Below, piece after piece: positions 62,487 through 64,000 of a DNA stretch of 64,000 bases. The notes beneath the pieces are model-generated. The model made no database searches, had not been told where the DNA came from, and saw only the letters and a program-made list of their open reading frames with translations. This DNA is from Pyxidicoccus trucidator. Its GTDB lineage: Bacteria; Myxococcota; Myxococcia; Myxococcales; Myxococcaceae. The stretch lies in the NCBI RefSeq assembly GCF_010894435.1, contig NZ_JAAIXZ010000004.1, forward strand, positions 358,300-422,299, in the 5' to 3' direction. Both the position numbers and the translations under genes were made by a program. How positions within the stretch are numbered: position 1 is the stretch's first letter; each line of letters begins with the position of its first letter.

Positions 62487-64000
62487 TCAATTTTCTTCCG
62501 GAGCCTCGTTCGACGGTGCCCCGGGCGCCACGGGCAGGGGCGCCTGTACCGGGCGGGGTGGCAGCGGGGGTGGGGCGAGGAAGTTGGTGCTGCTCACGTA
62601 GAGCCCCGTCCGGGGCAGCTCATTGGCGCGGGGGCCCTTGTAGCGCAGCACGTACAGGCCGCTGTTCTCGTCGGTGATGTAGATGAGGCCGTTGTAGAGG
62701 ATGGGGTGCGGCCACATCCACACGTCCGGGCTGTCGCGGAAGCGCTCCACCACGCGCGAGGCGGGCTTCGGCACGTAGACGCCCACCTCCATGGGCAGCA
62801 CGGGGTTGGCGATGTCCCACACCCGCAGCCCCGCCGAGTACCAGGACACGAAGAAGAGGTTGGGGAAGACGAGCTGCTGGTGCGGGGAGAACTCGCGCAG
62901 CAGCACCGGGTCTCCGGGACCGCCGACCACGCAGTTGGGCTCCAGGTTCTCCGGCAGCATGTAGCGGGCGATGACCTGCGGCCGCCGCTCGTTGGAGATG
63001 TCCAGGATGTGCCCCCAGCTCCACGGGCAGGTGGTGGTGCCGTTGCGCTCGCCGGAGACGACCAGGTACGGCCGGCCCGGCACCGGGTACACCGAGTGCT
63101 CCGTCCACGCGTACGGCGGCGTGAAGTCCACCCGGGCGTCCGGGTCCGGGTTCACCTTGCGCAGGCACAGGTTGGGGTCCGTGTTGCTCGTCTCGTCCAC
63201 CGTCACCGTGTCGCGGATGCACGGCTCCCGGTTCGCCAGCCGCGAGCTGTCCAGCACGTAGTAGCCGCCGTGGATGTTGGCCACGTACACGCGCGTGCCG
63301 TCCCGTGAGACGGACATGGAGTGGACGTTGTTGCGCTGGACGGGGGGCTTCACGGTGTCGAAGACGAAGTGGTCATCACGCCACTCGAACGGCTCCACCG
63401 GCTCCACGCGCGGGACGGCGGGGGTGAGGGTGAAGGTGGCCACCGGCTCGGGGCTGATGGGGCCGTCCGGAGGCGCCATCAGCTCGAAGACGCGCAGGGA
63501 CGGCTCGCGCACGTCGCCCAGGTGGATGGAGGTGTAGATGAGGAAGCGCGCGGGCTCGCGAGGGTCTCTCCACAGGAAGAACTCGTGCGGCCGGTCGACG
63601 CCCAGCGACAGCGTCTGCCGCAGCACCGGGCGGCGGCAGTTGGTGATGTCATAAATCTGGAAGTTGTTCACCGCGCCGCTGTCCGGGCCCACCTCCCGGA
63701 AGTTCATGACGATGAGCGTGTGCGCGTCGGGGATGGTGCGCAGCTCGCGCGAGGTGGCGTCGAGAATCGTGGGGAACGCGCCCACGGTGCGCGGCTTGCG
63801 CGGGTTGGAGATGTCGACGATGAGCACCTCGGGCGGCAGCGGCGGCGTGCCGAACAGCGGGCCGGTGCCGGGCCTGCGGCCGATGCGGCTGCCCACGTAG
63901 AGACAGTCGCCGGAGATGCCGGTGGGCCCGTTGCGGCCCCGGGCAATCGTGTCCCCGGGGTTGGGCAGCGGGTGGTAGCCGATGAGCTCGAAGTTGTCGT
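62487..64000 (-). CDS. LVIVD-repeat beta-propeller-like protein, 5' end outside window
   Basis: The frame runs from the window edge to a stop at 62487, giving 503 residues with no start visible; a GTG at 63896 is internal. Repeats of the LVIVD type are seen: 'PEVLIVDISNPRKPRTVGAF', 'VYVANIHGGYYVLD', 'WGHILDISNERRPQVIA' and 'LRVWDIANPVLPMEVGVY'. Proteins built of these repeats fold as beta-propellers at the cell surface. A Pro-rich tail ends the protein. Its start, and any signal peptide, lie beyond 64000. Confidence 0.85.
   Translation of the reverse strand, partial: DNFELIGYHPLPNPGDTIARGRNGPTGISGDCLYVGSRIGRRPGTGPLFGTPPLPPEVLIVDISNPRKPRTVGAFPTILDATSRELRTIPDAHTLIVMNFREVGPDSGAVNNFQIYDITNCRRPVLRQTLSLGVDRPHEFFLWRDPREPARFLIYTSIHLGDVREPSLRVFELMAPPDGPISPEPVATFTLTPAVPRVEPVEPFEWRDDHFVFDTVKPPVQRNNVHSMSVSRDGTRVYVANIHGGYYVLDSSRLANREPCIRDTVTVDETSNTDPNLCLRKVNPDPDARVDFTPPYAWTEHSVYPVPGRPYLVVSGERNGTTTCPWSWGHILDISNERRPQVIARYMLPENLEPNCVVGGPGDPVLLREFSPHQQLVFPNLFFVSWYSAGLRVWDIANPVLPMEVGVYVPKPASRVVERFRDSPDVWMWPHPILYNGLIYITDENSGLYVLRYKGPRANELPRTGLYVSSTNFLAPPPLPPRPVQAPLPVAPGAPSNEAPEEN

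Overview
The window is a very GC-rich, gene-dense chromosomal segment of a myxobacterium, most likely family Myxococcaceae (Myxococcus, Corallococcus or Pyxidicoccus). This rests on the base composition and strong G/C bias at third codon positions, a MYXO-CTERM-type sorting tail, a lipoprotein toxin of the kind passed between myxobacterial cells, a sigma-54 two-component regulator beside an efflux operon, and many lipoproteins and secreted hydrolases. No tRNA, rRNA, CRISPR array, transposase or phage gene was found. All names come from reading motifs; no database search was run.

Layout. 1-7370: a partial sigma-factor-like gene, alanine racemase, a small lipoprotein with a cytosolic neighbour, a lipid A acyltransferase and an M1 aminopeptidase lipoprotein. 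7436-14623: an enoyl-CoA isomerase-like crotonase, a modular wall hydrolase, a PRPP-synthetase-like protein divergent from a four-gene run (phosphoribosyltransferase, hydrolase, archease, hydrolase-OsmC fusion), then oligoribonuclease. 14682-20728: a KaiC-like ATPase overlapping a receiver protein, an NlpC/P60-like protein, an 808-residue coiled-coil and glycine-rich protein and a TPR protein. 20977-31830: secreted proteins (glycine-rich, starch-binding-like, V8-like protease), a frameshifted GH16 relic, a DUF2652 protein, an AMP-dependent ligase, a glycoside hydrolase, and an MBL hydrolase divergent from an AraC regulator.

32074-34701 is the most distinctive locus: a lipoprotein nuclease toxin resembling SitA toxins of Myxococcus, followed 18 bases later by an apparent immunity protein that fuses Imm11 and SUFU domains. 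Facing away is a seven-gene operon (35161-45669): MacA-like adaptor, two LolD/MacB ATPases alternating with two duplicated FtsX-type permeases, then a sigma-54 activator and its histidine kinase. A near-consensus sigma-54 promoter lies just before the first gene, suggesting that the activator controls its own operon.

45697-64000: a double zinc-ribbon protein, a membrane coiled-coil protein, a thiaminase I homologue, a GH15-like enzyme with a MYXO-CTERM tail, two paralogous lipoproteins, lipoate-protein ligase, a seven-copy 49/50-bp repeat array, a PBP2a-like transpeptidase, a TonB-dependent receptor with a partner lipoprotein, and a partial LVIVD-repeat protein.
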